A stretch of 64,000 bases of DNA from Aplectana chamaeleonis (GCA_029168955.1 JAPDOI010001331.1:62001-126000), one strand, 5' to 3'; shown: positions 15,001-27,470, numbered from the stretch's first letter. The notes: generated from the letters alone by a model not told the origin. Translations and numbers: made by a program.

Positions 15001-18000
15001 GTGAGATATGCACAGAAAATCTGAATTTTCATTTCTCGATGCATAGAGCTTTTTCAGTATTGTTGGCGATATCCTCATCCCCTCAAACGAAATTTATAGT
15101 ATTTTCGAGGACTATATCCTGAGAGATTCTGTGAGATATGCACAGAAAATCTGAAATTTTTCATTTCTCGATGCATAGAGCTTTTTCAGTATTGTTGGCG
15201 ATATCCTCATCCCCTCAAACGAAATTTATAGTATTTTCGAGGACTATATCCTGAGAGATTCTGTGAGATATGCACAGAAAATCTGAATTTTTCATTTCTC
15301 GATGCATAGAGCTTTTTCAGTATTGTTGGCGATATCCTCATCCCCTCAAACGAAATTTATAGTATTTTCGAGGACTATATCCTGAGAGATTCTGTGAGAT
15401 ATGCACAGAAAATCTGAAATTTTTGATTTCTCGATGCATAGAGCTTTTTCAGTATTGTTGGCGATATCCTCATCCCCTCAAACAGAAATTTATAGTATTT
15501 TCGAGGACTATATCCTGAGAGATTCTGTGAGATATGCACAGAAAATCCGAATTTTTCATTTCTCGATGCATAAAGCTTTTTCAGTATTGTTGGCGATATC
15601 CTCATCCCCTCAAACGAAATTTATAGCATTTTCGAGGGCTATATCCTGAGAGATTCTGTGAGATATGCACAGGAAATCTGAAATTTTTCATTTCTCGATG
15701 CATAAAGCTTTTTTCAGTATTGTTGGCGATATCCTCATCCCCTCAAACGAAATTTATAGTATTTTCGAGGACTATATCCTGAGAGATTCTCTGAGATATG
15801 CACAGAAAATCCGAATTTTTCATTTCTCGATGCATAAAGCTTTTTTCAGTATTGTTGGCGATATCCTCATCCCCTCAAACGAAATTTATAGTATTTTCGA
15901 GGACTATATCCTGAGAGATTCTGTGAGATATGCACAGAAAATCTGAAATTTTTGATTTCTCGATGCATAGAGCTTTTTTCAGTATTGTTGGCGATATCCT
16001 CATCCCCTCAAACAGAAATTTATAGTATTTTCGAGGACTATATCCTGAGAGATTCTGTGAGATATGCACAGAAAATCCGAAATTTTCATTTCTCGATGCA
16101 TAGAGCTTTTTCAGTATTGTTGGCGATATCCTCATCCCCTCAAACGAAATTTATAGTATTTTCGAGGACTATATCCTGAGAGATTCTGTGAGATATGCAC
16201 AGAAAATCTGAAATTTTTCATTTTTCGATGCATAGAGCTTTTTCAGTATTGTTGGCGATATCCTCATCCCCTCAAACGAAATTTATAGTATTTTCGAGGA
16301 CTATATCCTGAGAGATTCTGTGAGATATGCACAGAAAATCTGAAATTTTTGATTTCTCGATGCATAGAGCTTTTTTCAGTATTGTTGGCGATATCCTCAT
16401 CCCCTCAAACGAAATTTATAGTATTTTCGAGGACTATATCCTGAGAGATTCTGTGAGATATGCACAGAAAATCTGAAATTTTTGATTTCTCGATGCATAG
16501 AGCTTTTTTCAGTATTGTTGGCGATATCCTCATCCCCTCAAACGAAATTTATAGTATTTTCGAGGACTATATCCTGAGAGATTCTGTGAGATATGCACAG
16601 AAAATCCGAATTTTTCATTTCTCGATGCATAAAGCTTTTTTCAGTATTGTTGGCGATATCCTCATCCCCTCAAACGAAATTTATAGTATTTTCGAGGACT
16701 ATATCCTGAGAGATTCTGTGAGATATGCACAGAAAATCCGAATTTTTCATTTCTCGATGCATAAAGCTTTTTTCAGTATTGTTGGCGATATCCTCATCCC
16801 CTCAAACGAAATTTATAGTATTTTCGAGGACTATATCCTGAGAGATTCTGTGAGATATGCACAGAAAATCCGAATTTTTCATTTTTCGATGCATAGAGCT
16901 TTTTTCAGTATTGTTGGCGATATCCTCATCCCCTCAAACGAAATTTATAGTATTTTCGAGGACTATATCCTGAGAGATTCTGTGAGATATGCACAGAAAA
17001 TCTGAAATTTTTGATTTCTCGATGCATAGAGCTTTTTTCAGTATTGTTGGCGATATCCTCATCCCCTCAAACGAAATTTATAGTATTTTCGAGGACTATA
17101 TCCTGAGAGATTCTGTGAGATATGCACAGAAAATCCGAATTTTTCATTTTTCGATGCATAGAGCTTTTTCAGTATTGTTGGCGATATCCTCATCCCCTCA
17201 AACGAAATTTATAGTATTTTCGAGGACTATATCCTGAGAGATTCTGTGAGATATGCACAGAAAATCTGAAATTTTTGATTTCTCGATGCATAAAGCTTTT
17301 TTCAGTATTGTTGGCGATATCCTCATCCCCTCAAACGAAATTTATAGTATTTTCGAGGGCTATATCCTGAGAAATTCTGTGAGATATGCACAGAAAATCC
17401 GAATTTTTCATTTCTCGATGCATAAAGCTTTTTTCAGTATTGTTGGCGATATCCTCATCCCCTCAAACGAAATTTATAGTATTTTCGAGGGCTATATCCT
17501 GAGAAATTCTGTGAGATATGCACAGAAAATCCGAATTTTTCATTTCTCGAGGCATCAAGCTTATTTCAGTATTGTTGGCGATATCCTCATCCCCTCAAAC
17601 GAAATTTATAGTATTTTCGAGGACTATATCCTGAGAGATTCTGTGAGATATGCACAGAAAATCTGAAATTTTTGATTTCTCGATGCATAGAGCTTTTTTC
17701 AGTATTGTTGGCGATATCCTCATCCCCTCAAACGAAATTTATAGTATTTTCGAGGACTATATCCTGAGAGATTCTGTGAGATATGCACAGAAAATCCGAA
17801 TTTTTCATTTCTCGATGCATAAAGCTTTTTTCAGTATTGTTGGCGATATCCTCATCCCCTCAAACGAAATTTATAGTATTTTCGAGGACTATATCCTGAG
17901 AGATTCTGTGAGATATGCACAGAAAATCTGAAATTTTTGATTTCTCGATGCATAGAGCTTTTTTCAGTATTGTTGGGGATATCCTCATCCCCTCAAAACG

Positions 18001-21000
18001 AAATTTATAGTATTTTCGAGGACTATATCCTGAGAGATTCTGTGAGATATGCACAGAAAATCTGAAATTTTTGATTTCTCGATGCATAGAGCTTTTTTCA
18101 GTATTGTTGGCGATATCCTCATCCCCTCAAACGAAATTTATAGTATTTTCGAGGACTATATCCTGAGAGATTCTGTGAGATATGCACAGAAAATCCGAAT
18201 TTTTCATTTTTCGATGCATAGAGCTTTTTTCAGTATTGTTGGCGATATCCTCATCCCCTCAAACGAAATTTATAGTATTTTCGAGGACTATATCCTGAGA
18301 GATTCTGTGAGATATGCACAGAAAATCCGAATTTTTCATTTCTCGATGCATAAAGCTTTTTCAGTATTGTTGGCGATATCCTCATCCCTCAAACGAAATT
18401 TATAGTATTTTCGAGGGCTATATCCTGAGAGATTCTGTGAGATATGCACAGAAAATCTGAAATTTTTCATTTCTCGATGCATAGAGCTTTTTTCAGTATT
18501 GTTGGCGATATCCTCATCCCTCAAACGAAATTTATAGTATTTTCGAGGGCTATATCCTGAGAGATTCTGTGAGATATGCACAGAAAATCCGAATTTTTCA
18601 TTTTTCGATGCATAGAGCTTTTTTCAGTATTGTTGGCGATATCCTCATCCCCTCAAACGAAATTTATAGCATTTTCGAGGGCTATATCCTGAGAGATTCT
18701 GTGAGATATGCAAAGAAAATCTGAAATTTTTGATTTCTCGATGCATAGAGCTTTTTTCAGTATTGTTGGCGATATCCTCATCCCCTCAAACGAAATTTAT
18801 AGTATTTTCGAGGGCTATATCCTGAGAGATTCTGTGAGATATGCACAGAAAATCCGAATTTTTCATTTTTCGATGCATAGAGCTTTTTTCAGTATTGTTG
18901 GCGATATCCTCATCCCCTCAAACGAAATTTATAGTATTTTCGAGGACTATATCCTGAGAGATTCTGTGAGATATGCACAGAAAATCCGAATTTTTCATTT
19001 CTCGATGCATAAAGCTTTTTTCAGTATTGTTGGCGATATCCTCATCCCCTCAAACGAAATTTATAGTATTTTCGAGGACTATATCCTGAGAGATTCTGTG
19101 AGATATGCACAGAAAATCCGAATTTTTCATTTTTCGATGCATAGAGCTTTTTTCAGTATTGTTGGCGATATCCTCATCCCCTCAAACGAAATTTATAGTA
19201 TTTTCGAGGACTATATCCTGAGAGATTCTGTGAGATATGCACAGAAAATCCGAATTTTTCATTTCTCGATGCATAAAGCTTTTTTCAGTATTGTTGGCGA
19301 TATCCTCATCCCCTCAAACGAAATTTATAGTATTTTCGAGGACTATATCCTGAGAGATTCTGTGAGATATGCACAGAAAATCTGAAATTTTTGATTTCTC
19401 GATGCATAGAGCTTTTTCACTATTGTTGGCGATATCCTCATCCTCAAACGAAATTTATAGTATTTTCGAGGACTATATCCTGAGAGATTCTGTGAGATAT
19501 GCACAGAAAATCTGAAATTTTTCATTTCTCGATGCATAAAGCTTTTTTCAGTATTGTTGGCGATATCCTCATCCCCTCAAACGAAATTTATAGTATTTTC
19601 GAGGACTATATCCTGAGAGATTCTGTGAGATATGCACAGAAAATCCGAATTTTTCATTTCTCGATGCATAAAGCTTTTTTCAGTATTGTTGGCGATATCC
19701 TCATCCCCTCAAACGAAATTTATAGTATTTTCGAGGACTATATCCTGAGAGATTCTGTGAGATATGCACAGAAAATCTGAAATTTTTGATTTCTCGATGC
19801 ATAGAGCTTTTTTCAGTATTGTTGGCGATATCCTCATCCCCTCAAACGAAATTTATAGTATTTTCGAGGACTATATCCTGAGAGATTCTGTGAGATATGC
19901 ACAGAAAATCTGAAATTTTTGATTTCTCGATGCATAGAGCTTTTTTCAGTATTGTTGGCGATATCCTCATCCCCTCAAACGAAATTTATAGTATTTTCGA
20001 GGACTATATCCTGAGAGATTCTGTGAGATATGCACAGAAAATCTGAAATTTTTGATTTCTCGATGCATAGAGCTTTTTCAGTATTGTTGGCGATATCCTC
20101 ATCCCCTCAAACGAAATTTATAGTATTTTCGAGGACTATATCCTGAGAGATTCTCTGAGATATGCACAGAAAATCCGAATTTTTCATTTCTCGATGCATA
20201 GAGCATTTTTCAGAATTGTTGGCGATATCCTCATCCCCTCAAACAGAAATTTATAGTATTTTCGAGGACTATATCCTGAAAGATTCTGTGAGATATGCAC
20301 AGAAAATCTGAAATTTTTGATTTCTCGATGCATAGGAGTTTTTTCAGTATTGTTGGCGATATCCTCATCCCCTCAAACGAAATTTATAGTATTTTCGAGG
20401 ACTATATCCTGAGAGATTCTGTGAGATATGCACAGAAAATCTGAAATTTTTGATTTCTCGATGCATAGAGCTTTTTTCAGTATTGTTGGCGATATCCTCA
20501 TCCCCTCAAACGAAATTTATAGTATTTTCGAGGACTATATCCTGAGAGATTCTGTGAGATATGCACAGAAAATCCGAATTTTTCATTTTTCGATGCATAG
20601 AGCTTTTTTCAGTATTGTTGGCGATATCCTCATCCCCTCAAACGAAATTTATAGTATTTTCGAGGGCTATATCCTGAGAGATTCTGTGAGATATGCACAG
20701 AAAATCCGAATTTTTCATTTCTCGATGCATAGAGCTTTCAGTATTGTTGGCGATATCCTCATCCCCTCAAACGAAATTTATAGTATTTTCGAGGGCTATA
20801 TCCTGAGAGATTCTGTGAGATATGCACAGAAAATCCGAATTTTTGATTTCTCGATGCATCGAGCTTTTTTCAGTATTGTTGGCGATATCCTCATCCCCTC
20901 AAACGAAATTTATAGTATTTTCGAGGACTATATCCTGAGAGATTCTGTGAGATATGCACAGAAAATCTGAAATTTTTGATTTATCGATGCATAAAGCTTT

Positions 21001-22510
21001 TTTCAGTATTGTTGGCGATATCCTCATCCCCTCAAACGAAATTTATAGTATTTTCGAGGGCTATATCCTGAGAGATTCTGTGAGATATGCACAGAAAATC
21101 CGAATTTTTCATTTTTCGATGCATAGAGCTTTTTTCAGTATTGTTGGCGATATCCTCATCCCCTCAAACGAAATTTATAGTATTTTCGAGGGCTATATCC
21201 TGAGAGATTCTGTGAGATATGCACAGAAAATCCGAATTTTTCATTTTTCGATGCATAGAGCTTTTTCCAGTATTGTTGGCGATATCCTCATCCCCTCAAA
21301 CGAAATTTATAGTATTTTCGAGGACTATATCCTGAGAGATTCTGTGAGATATGCACAGAAAATCCGAATTTTTCATTTCTCGATGCATAAAGCTTTTTTC
21401 AGTATTGTTGGCGATATCCTCATCCCCTCAAACGAAATTTATAGTATTTTCGAGGGCTATATCCTGAGAGATTCTGTGAGGTATGCACAGAAAATCTGAA
21501 ATTTTCATTTTTCCATGCATAGAGCTTTTTTCAGTATTGTTGGCGATTTCCTCATCCCCTCAAACGAAATTTATAGTATTTTCGAGGACTATATCCTGAG
21601 AGATTCTGTGAGATATGCACAGAAAATCCGAATTTTTCATTTTTCGATGCATAGAGCTTTTTTCAGTATTGTTGGCGATATCCTCATCCCCTCAAACGAA
21701 ATTTATAGTATTTTCGAGGGCTATATCCTGAGAAATTCTGTGAGATATGCACAGAAAATCCGAATTTTTCATTTCTCGATGCATAAAGCTTTTTTCAGTA
21801 TTGTTGGCGATATCCTCATCCCCTCAAACGAAATTTATAGTATTTTCGAGGGCTATATCCTGAGAAATTCTGTGAGATATGCACAGAAAATCCGAATTTT
21901 TCATTTCTCGATGCATAAAGCTTTTTTCAGTATTGTTGGGCATATCCTCATCCCCTCAAACGAAATTTATAGTATTTTCGAGGGCTATATCCTGAGAGAT
22001 TCTGTGAGATATGCACAGAAAATCTGAAATTTTCATTTATCGATGCATAGAGCTTTTTCAGTATTGTTGGCGATATCCTCATCCCCTCAAACGAAATTTA
22101 TAGTATTTTCGAGGGCTATATCCTGAGAAATTCTGTGAGATATGCACAGAAAATCCGAATTTTTCATTTCTCGATGCATAAAGCTTTTTTCAGTATTGTT
22201 GGCGATATCCTCATCCCCTCAAACGAAATTTATAGTATTTTCGAGGACTATATCCTGAGAGATTCTGTGAGATATGCACAGAAAATCTGAAATTTTTGAT
22301 TTATCGATGCATAAAGCTTTTTTCAGTATTGTTGGCGATATCCTCATCCCCTCAAACGAAATTTATAGTATTTTCGAGGACTATATCCTGAGAGATTCTG
22401 TGAGATATGCACAGAAAATCCGAATTTTTCATTTTTCGATGCATAGAGCTTTTTTCAGTATTGTTGGCGATATCCTCATCCCCTCAAACGAAATTTATAG
22501 TATTTTCGAG
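1..22510. repeat. 132-bp satellite DNA array
   Basis: About 170 head-to-tail copies of one ~132-bp unit (131-134 bp) beginning CCTCAAACGAAATTTATAG and ending GGCGATATCCTCATCC. The array is cut by the left edge, so its true size is larger. Copies are nearly identical; differences are mostly the length of two T runs, GAGGACTA versus GAGGGCTA, ATGCATAGAGC versus ATGCATAAAGC, and AAATCTGAAATTTTTGA versus AAATCCGAATTTTTCA. The unit is AT-rich and holds ATGCAT and GATATC palindromes. Because 132 is 3 x 44, runs of in-phase copies give open frames up to 225 codons on both strands; these are by-products. No break by another element is visible. Such homogeneous arrays are typical of heterochromatic satellites, but a centromeric or other role is not shown by the sequence. 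Confidence 0.98.
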
Positions 22511-22805
22511 AGCTATAGCTCCGTTTACACCACCACAAAGACGAAAATCTTGAGAAATTCTGTGTGATATGCGCAGAAAATCCGAAATATCTGAGAAAAT
22601 CTGTGTGATATGCACAGAAAATCCGAAATATCTGAGAAATTCTGTGTGATATGCACAGAAAATCTGAAATTTTTCATACAGAAAATCTGAATTTTTCCAT
22701 GCGAAATTTATAGAATTTTCGAGGGCTTTAGCTTTGTTTACACCACCACAATGACGAAAATCCTGAGAAATTCTGTGTGATATGCGCAGAAAATCCGAAA
22801 TTCCA
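22511..22805. repeat. Degenerate edge of the satellite array
   Basis: The array does not stop cleanly. Blocks such as GAGAAATTCTGTGTGATATG and CAGAAAATCCGAAAT recur at shortened spacing, interleaved with two copies of a segment absent from the main array (GTTTACACCACCACAA, at about 22,523 and 22,735). Diverged border copies next to homogenised interior copies fit unequal crossing-over, which corrects array interiors better than ends. Confidence 0.85.
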
Positions 22806-23230
22806 CCAAGTTCTGTGTAAGTTATTTTTACCTTCTAGACCTTCGCGCCCATATGAATTTTCTCACAGGCAAATATTTCAGTGCGCCCATGCTTACTTCC
22901 GCATAAAAACATATACAGTCAAACAGGGTCTTCATGACACATCCTGAGATATCTAATTATTGCTGTTTTCATGTCAACTGTTGTATATTACTTGAGTAGA
23001 TTATGAAGTGTTTTTCTCAAGCAACTTCTTCAACACGCGAGGCTTTTGCATTGTGATTGAAGTATCCTTATTCAAGGCTACCTTCGCTTATGTCGGCGAA
23101 CCGAAGCAAGCAATAGCTTTCAATCCCCGCATGATTTCAACACAACATTTCTTCAATTTTGTCAGAAGCTTCGGCGAACAAGACCCTTTGTTCATTAGGC
23201 CAGAAGATTACTGCCTATGATTGAAGGAAA
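22806..23230. other. Unassigned spacer
   Basis: No repeat family or reliable gene is visible. A 70-codon open frame (23,008-23,220, plus) has ordinary amino-acid composition but no recognisable domain and no splice or upstream support, so I do not call it a gene. Confidence 0.4.
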
Positions 23231-23308
23231 GGGCCGGCGAAGCCGGCCCCTCGTTTGGCGAAGCCAAACGACCTGCGGCGTCGGCCGGCGTCAGCCGGCC
23301 GGCGCCGC
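23231..23308. repeat. Cluster of three GC-rich perfect hairpins
   Basis: Three stem-loops stand back to back in 78 bp. The first (23,231-23,249) is an 8-bp stem GGGCCGGC with loop GAA. The second (23,251-23,271) is a 9-bp stem TCGTTTGGC with loop GAA. The third (23,275-23,308) is a 15-bp stem with one mismatch and loop GTCA. The first two close on GCGAAGC, a sequence known to form an exceptionally stable DNA mini-hairpin. The local GC content is far above the neighbouring DNA. What it does is unknown; it could be a mobile hairpin element or the end of a Helitron-like element, but no CTRR end is seen directly after it. Confidence 0.9.
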
Positions 23309-23390
23309 TGGTTTACAAATTCACAAATAAAGCCAAACATCAGAAGACATTCCTGGTTGAATCGCAACACAGGGCTTATATCCATCAAGG

Positions 23391-23545
23391 CTAGGGCTGT
23401 GCGAAAATCTTTTCCATAATTTTCGGAAACGGAGGAAAAATGGTCAAAACACCGGAAACGGAATAGACCAAAAAGATTTTGAATTTTCTCATTTCCACGT
23501 TTCGTCGCTGCTCATGGCTTGCAGATCTCATTCTATAGCCTACGG
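23391..23545 (+). repeat. GGGCTGTGCG / CGGAAAC-rich dispersed repeat, copy 1
   Basis: Starts CTAGGGCTGTGCGAAAATC, continues as a purine tract built on GGAAACGGA, and ends in GCTGCTCATGGCTTGCAG. A matching copy in the same orientation lies at 45,694-45,840 and a reverse-orientation partial copy at about 47,641-47,752. The function is unknown. Confidence 0.7.
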
Positions 23546-23798
23546 TTATAATCAGATGTAAACAGATGTGAACATGATAAAATGTATGAAGTAAAGTGCG
23601 AAACTAGTGGGGGGGTGCACTCAGGGTTCAATTAAAAAATTAATGGTACCACTTTCAGAAATCGAAGTAGTCCGAGAAAACTTTCCATGGGAGTTTCCAT
23701 GAAAACAATGACTTATAACGCTATCGGGAATCCAATATCAGCAAAAATTTTCTCTTGCATGCATGACTCATTTAATTTTTTCGAGTGGCCCCCATAAA

Positions 23799-24281
23799 GG
23801 CAGTGTTCACGATAAGAATCGTTTCTCTGCTTTTCCGCCTATCTTGAAGACAGTCCCATGCTGATTCCAATGATGTTTTTGGAATCGCACAAGACCTTCT
23901 AGGAACGGAGTTATGGTCCCTCAAAAACTGAACTAGAGAAAATGGTGGACGAGTTGTGCGAGGCTTGTAACTTCCGTCTTTTGCAGCCGATGTATGCGAG
24001 CTGACCTGAGTAAGGAGAGAACTTGAGAATGAGAGGAAGAACGGGGCTCATGACTGGAAATCATCGCTCATCTCACGATCTCGAGCTTTCATTTGTTCAC
24101 GTCGGTGGGCGTGTAAAGTGCATCTGGGGTGTGATGAGCTGACGGGTGTCCAACTTTGGGGCCGTAGGGGACCGTTCCGAGCTCATTTTTCTTACTTTTT
24201 TCAACGTTAGGGTCGCGCTAGGCCCTGCAGCTGCTGATCTTCACCAAAAAATCAGACATGGTTTTTATCGTGAACACTGCC
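23799..24281 (+). mobile_element. TTAA-family non-autonomous element, subfamily 1, copy 1
   Basis: Terminal inverted repeats read GGCAGTGTTCACGATAA at the left and TTATCGTGAACACTGCC at the right, 483 bp overall. The interior contains CTTGTAACTTCCGTCTTTTG and TTGTTCACGTCGGTGGGCG, shared with the copy at 32,084. There is no coding capacity. The flanks no longer show a clean TTAA duplication, unlike the copy at 25,694, so this is an older copy. The TTAA target suggests mobilisation by a piggyBac-type transposase. Confidence 0.85.
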
Positions 24282-24323
24282 CTCAACTAAGCTAAACTGA
24301 ACTGGATCTAAGCACACCACATA

Positions 24324-24510
24324 TTTGGCGGCTATTCCGCGGTGAGACCTATTTGGCAGCTATTTCTCGGCCAGCATTATTTAGCGGCTATTTGGTGGCA
24401 ATTTCACGGTTATATCGCGGCCCGCATTATTTGGCGGCTATTTCCCGGCTACTACGCGGCCAGCAGGCATTTCGCGATTGTTTCGCGGTTATTCCTCGGT
24501 CAAAACTCTC
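24324..24510. repeat. Degenerate tandem GCGGCTATTT repeat
   Basis: Roughly ten imperfect copies of a ~20-bp motif, consensus near TTTGGCGGCTATTTCGCGG, follow one another. The open frames across it are incidental. Confidence 0.75.
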
Positions 24511-25228
24511 AGAGCAGTTGACCACGCAAACTAGTCTAGTGTGTTCAGAAGAGACAAAATTATTCCACAGCTCTAGCGCGATGAACAATTCTCGAATAAC
24601 TTCTAGAGGGTCTTCTATTCCAAAAGAATACCAAATCCATCTCTCATAGTTCTCCCCTGGAAGCGCGGCACGCGGGTGACGCACGGGACGGGCGAAGGAC
24701 TTTGAAACTTCAGACAGCGCGGCACGAACGGGAATCAACAATGAAAACTCCGGCGGCACCGCCATGGCGGTATGGCTAAAGTTGGGCCTCAACTGTGAAT
24801 TTCGCGGGCATTACTGTATTGCATTTATCAATATAGTATCGTAGGATGATTCCAGAATTATTTATGTCTTAGAGAACGTAAATTGGGGAGATAGCAGGGA
24901 TTCAAATGGTGAAACCGCTGTTGTAGTTTAGGCGGCGCCACTATGGTGGAGCTGGATGGGCGGCACGCGCGTCTCGGGCGGGTTAAAGTTTCATAGTCTA
25001 CCGCCCCTTCCGCGCATGCCGCGCTTGCGGTGAAGGCTATGAAAGATGCCCCAGGTAAGTCGCCCAAATAGGGTGAAAAAATCGTTACGGAATATTCAAA
25101 ATAAAGCATTACATGTGTTTAGCACTGATGGAGATAGATATGATAGACTCCGAGATTCATTTCATAGTGATTTTTCTGGGACCCCCGTCAGAGCTGGCCG
25201 ATCGACTGTGTCGATACGCACCGAACTA
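24511..25228. other. Unassigned repeat-like spacer
   Basis: No gene is supported. Short GC-rich pieces recur elsewhere in the window: CGCCACTATGGTGGAGCTGG (about 24,935) resembles CACTATGGCGCGATGCACTT (about 26,579) and its inverse at about 54,735, which suggests fragments of one old repeat. Confidence 0.4.
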
Positions 25229-25507
25229 CTGTGCTTCTCTGGGCCAATTTCCGGTCCGCAATTGCGTCTCCACACGCTTCGCGGCCGCACACGTTCGACT
25301 CAGTCGAGTTTCCAGAGCCAAAGCCGACTCGATATGGCTTTTTTATACAATTTTCTCCAATTTTGTTTAGTTTCCAGTTTCTGTAACCCACCAGGAGTCA
25401 ACAGATCGGCGGCTGTGGCGCTGGAAACTCTTCCGATTCAAAAGCGGGCGACCGCGAAGCGTGTCGAGACGCAATTGCGGACCGGATTAGGGCCCAGAGA
25501 AGCACAG
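25229..25507 (+). mobile_element. TA-type MITE family A, copy 1
   Basis: A 279-bp element with inverted ends CTGTGCTTCTCTGGGCC and its reverse complement, continuing inward through CGCAATTGCGTCT as long imperfect arms. TA dinucleotides flank both ends (25,227-25,228 and 25,508-25,509), as expected for a Tc1/mariner-mobilised MITE. There is no transposase frame. Sister copies lie at 32,812 and 44,404. Confidence 0.92.
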
Positions 25508-25693
25508 TAAAGCCAGAAAGTTGCAGGAAATCCACCCAATGAGTCCGTCCGCAACCTTTTGGTTGCGTGTGCAATCCACACATCTACTGGTGTTTAACGT
25601 GCGCACATGGGCAAGGCCAATGCACCCAAGTTTAGTTTTTCCACCCGAACTTTTTTTGAAGGCCTTAGGCGAAGTTGATTTGGGCCGTGTTAA

Positions 25694-26139
25694 AGGCAGT
25701 GTTCACGATGATCATCCTCGTTGACTTTCCACCGTAAAATGATAGGGGAGAAGGATCCTAGGCTCTCAGTGCCAAAGGAACGGTAGAAAACGAGCCAGGA
25801 GTGGCAAAATAACGGCTCCAAACAAGCGTTTTGGTGCCCCAGACACGCCCCGTGCCCCAGATCCTCCCCTCAAAGGAACAAATGAAGACTCAGATTATAG
25901 GAATGATCAAGTGAAGGAAGTGCTGATAAGTCAGCTGTTTGCTTCATAGCACTGATAGGTTTAAGCCTTCTAGAGGTCAATTCCTCCACTCTCAAAAATC
26001 AACGTAAGCAAGGGAGGGCCTATTTTGGCTCAAAAACGCGTCTTTCGTGTCCTTTTTAAGCATGCCTTGCTATATAGGGCACTAGACCTTCCGTAAACCG
26101 TGGAGATATCGGTAGTGAAATTTATTGTGAACACTGCCT
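25694..26139 (+). mobile_element. TTAA-family non-autonomous element, subfamily 2, copy 1
   Basis: Ends AGGCAGTGTTCACGAT and ATTGTGAACACTGCCT are inverted repeats, and perfect TTAA duplications flank them (25,690-25,693 and 26,140-26,143). The interior differs from subfamily 1 and matches, in inverse, the element at 37,826-38,266. It is non-coding. TTAA duplication with short inverted ends is the piggyBac signature. Confidence 0.92.
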
Positions 26140-26143
26140 TTAA

Positions 26144-27345
26144 AGTGAAAAGATGCTAGCCATGGCTTTTTCGGAATAAATATAATTCCTGCCGTCAGAT
26201 GGGTGACCTGGTCGTTTTTTAAGCGAATGACTACAGTAGCATGCCGTCACCCAAGCAGTGTCGGAACTCGTCCGTTCGTATTTGCACTGTTCTCTTCTCC
26301 TTTTTCTCTCGTTCCTCATCTAACTTCTTCGCTTTCCTCCCCATTTGACCGAGCTACAGATAATCTGAGAAAAGTCGAGTCTGAAGGCTATTTTTTAGAC
26401 GAGCAGAAACCGAGAAGATTCGCAGGCGGTCAACATTCCGATATGGGGCGCGTTATTCGCTGTACGCTTCCAACCGTGACGGTTGCGTTGGAACTCTGAC
26501 TCTGGGTAGGCGTGCTGTTTTCATAAAAGTCAGTTTCCACGGAAGAAATTACTGTTGAAAATTGGTGGCATCGCAGCGCACTATGGCGCGATGCACTTGG
26601 CCAGAGGGTCACGCGGGTGTGGCAGCGGGGGGTATCGTCAATCACTGGATGAGGGATCGCCGCGACGCCGCTTTGAGGGAAAAATCGCGCGCGGGAAAAC
26701 GAAGGGAGAGTGGCTATTGATCAAACGATTTTGCGCCCAACTGCTCAGCGCGGCGATCTCTCCGTGAGACACCAACGATACATAAATATTTTCAAAAATT
26801 TGATTTTTTTTTGTGGGGGGACGTGAAAATTTTGGGTCACAAATAAAAGAATAGTGAGGTGTTTCTATGAAGTAAAAGCTCCTGACAATGTTGAATAACG
26901 AAGATATGTAATTCGAAGGAAAATTTCAAAGGAATCAATACCAGCTCTATTAGAGTACATGTTAAGAACTTCTCCATGAATAACGATGCAGTAGCAATAT
27001 TTTAGACTACAGCCGAAGTTTTAGCTCACGAGACACGCTTTCAGACGAGTTGCATGCATTAATAGAGCCTATTAACGCTTTAATGCTTCACTTCTTAGAT
27101 TGGACAAAGTACGTCCCCCCATGAAATTAAAGATTTTAATAATTCTAAAAAATGATTTAGAATTTCCACGAAACTCTCGACAAACTGGTAACTAACACCC
27201 TCCTGAATTCAGGAAGAAAATCGTCTAAAATCCAACACCGTCTCGCATAATCACTGGGCAGCTAGGACTCATCATGGGGGTTTTTAGGCCAAGGCCGTTC
27301 GCTAGCTGCTGCAAAAGTGGGCGGAACGGGGCGGAACCATCGCAG
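26144..27345. other. Spacer without supported genes; weak inverted repeat
   Basis: No coding region is supported. A possible old inverted-repeat element spans about 26,790-27,125: GTGGGGGGACGTGAAA on the left is echoed inversely by ACGTCCCCCCATGAAA on the right, with AT-rich DNA between. Confidence 0.35.
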
Positions 27346-27470
27346 CATATGCTGGTGCAAGTTCTGCGTTTGAAACCCCAGTTCACGCGACATATGCTGC
27401 TCCCAGCTTTGAATTTCAAACGCCACGTTCGCGCGACTTATGCTGCTCCTAGTTTTTCGTTTTGAACGCA
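27346..27470. repeat. 46-bp tandem repeat, about 2.7 copies
   Basis: Units begin CATATGCTGCTCCCAGCTTT and contain TTTCAAACGCCACGTTCGCG; copies start at about 27,346, 27,391 and 27,437. No function can be assigned. Confidence 0.8.

Noticed and set aside
1..22510. CRISPR-like array
   Set aside because: Units are contiguous with no unique spacers, the repeat is far too long, and the setting is eukaryotic.
1..22567. Many open frames on both strands (60-225 codons) in the satellite
   Set aside because: All are translations of the same 132-bp unit in different frames and exist because the unit is divisible by three. They have no start context or splice structure, and both strands are open alike.
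23275..23320. Helitron 3' end at the hairpin cluster
   Set aside because: A GC-rich hairpin is present, but no CTRR terminus or A/T insertion site follows at the expected distance.
25046..25583. Frames of 60-154 codons around MITE family A copy 1
   Set aside because: They run through the inverted repeats of a non-coding MITE, and similar frames recur at the other copies.
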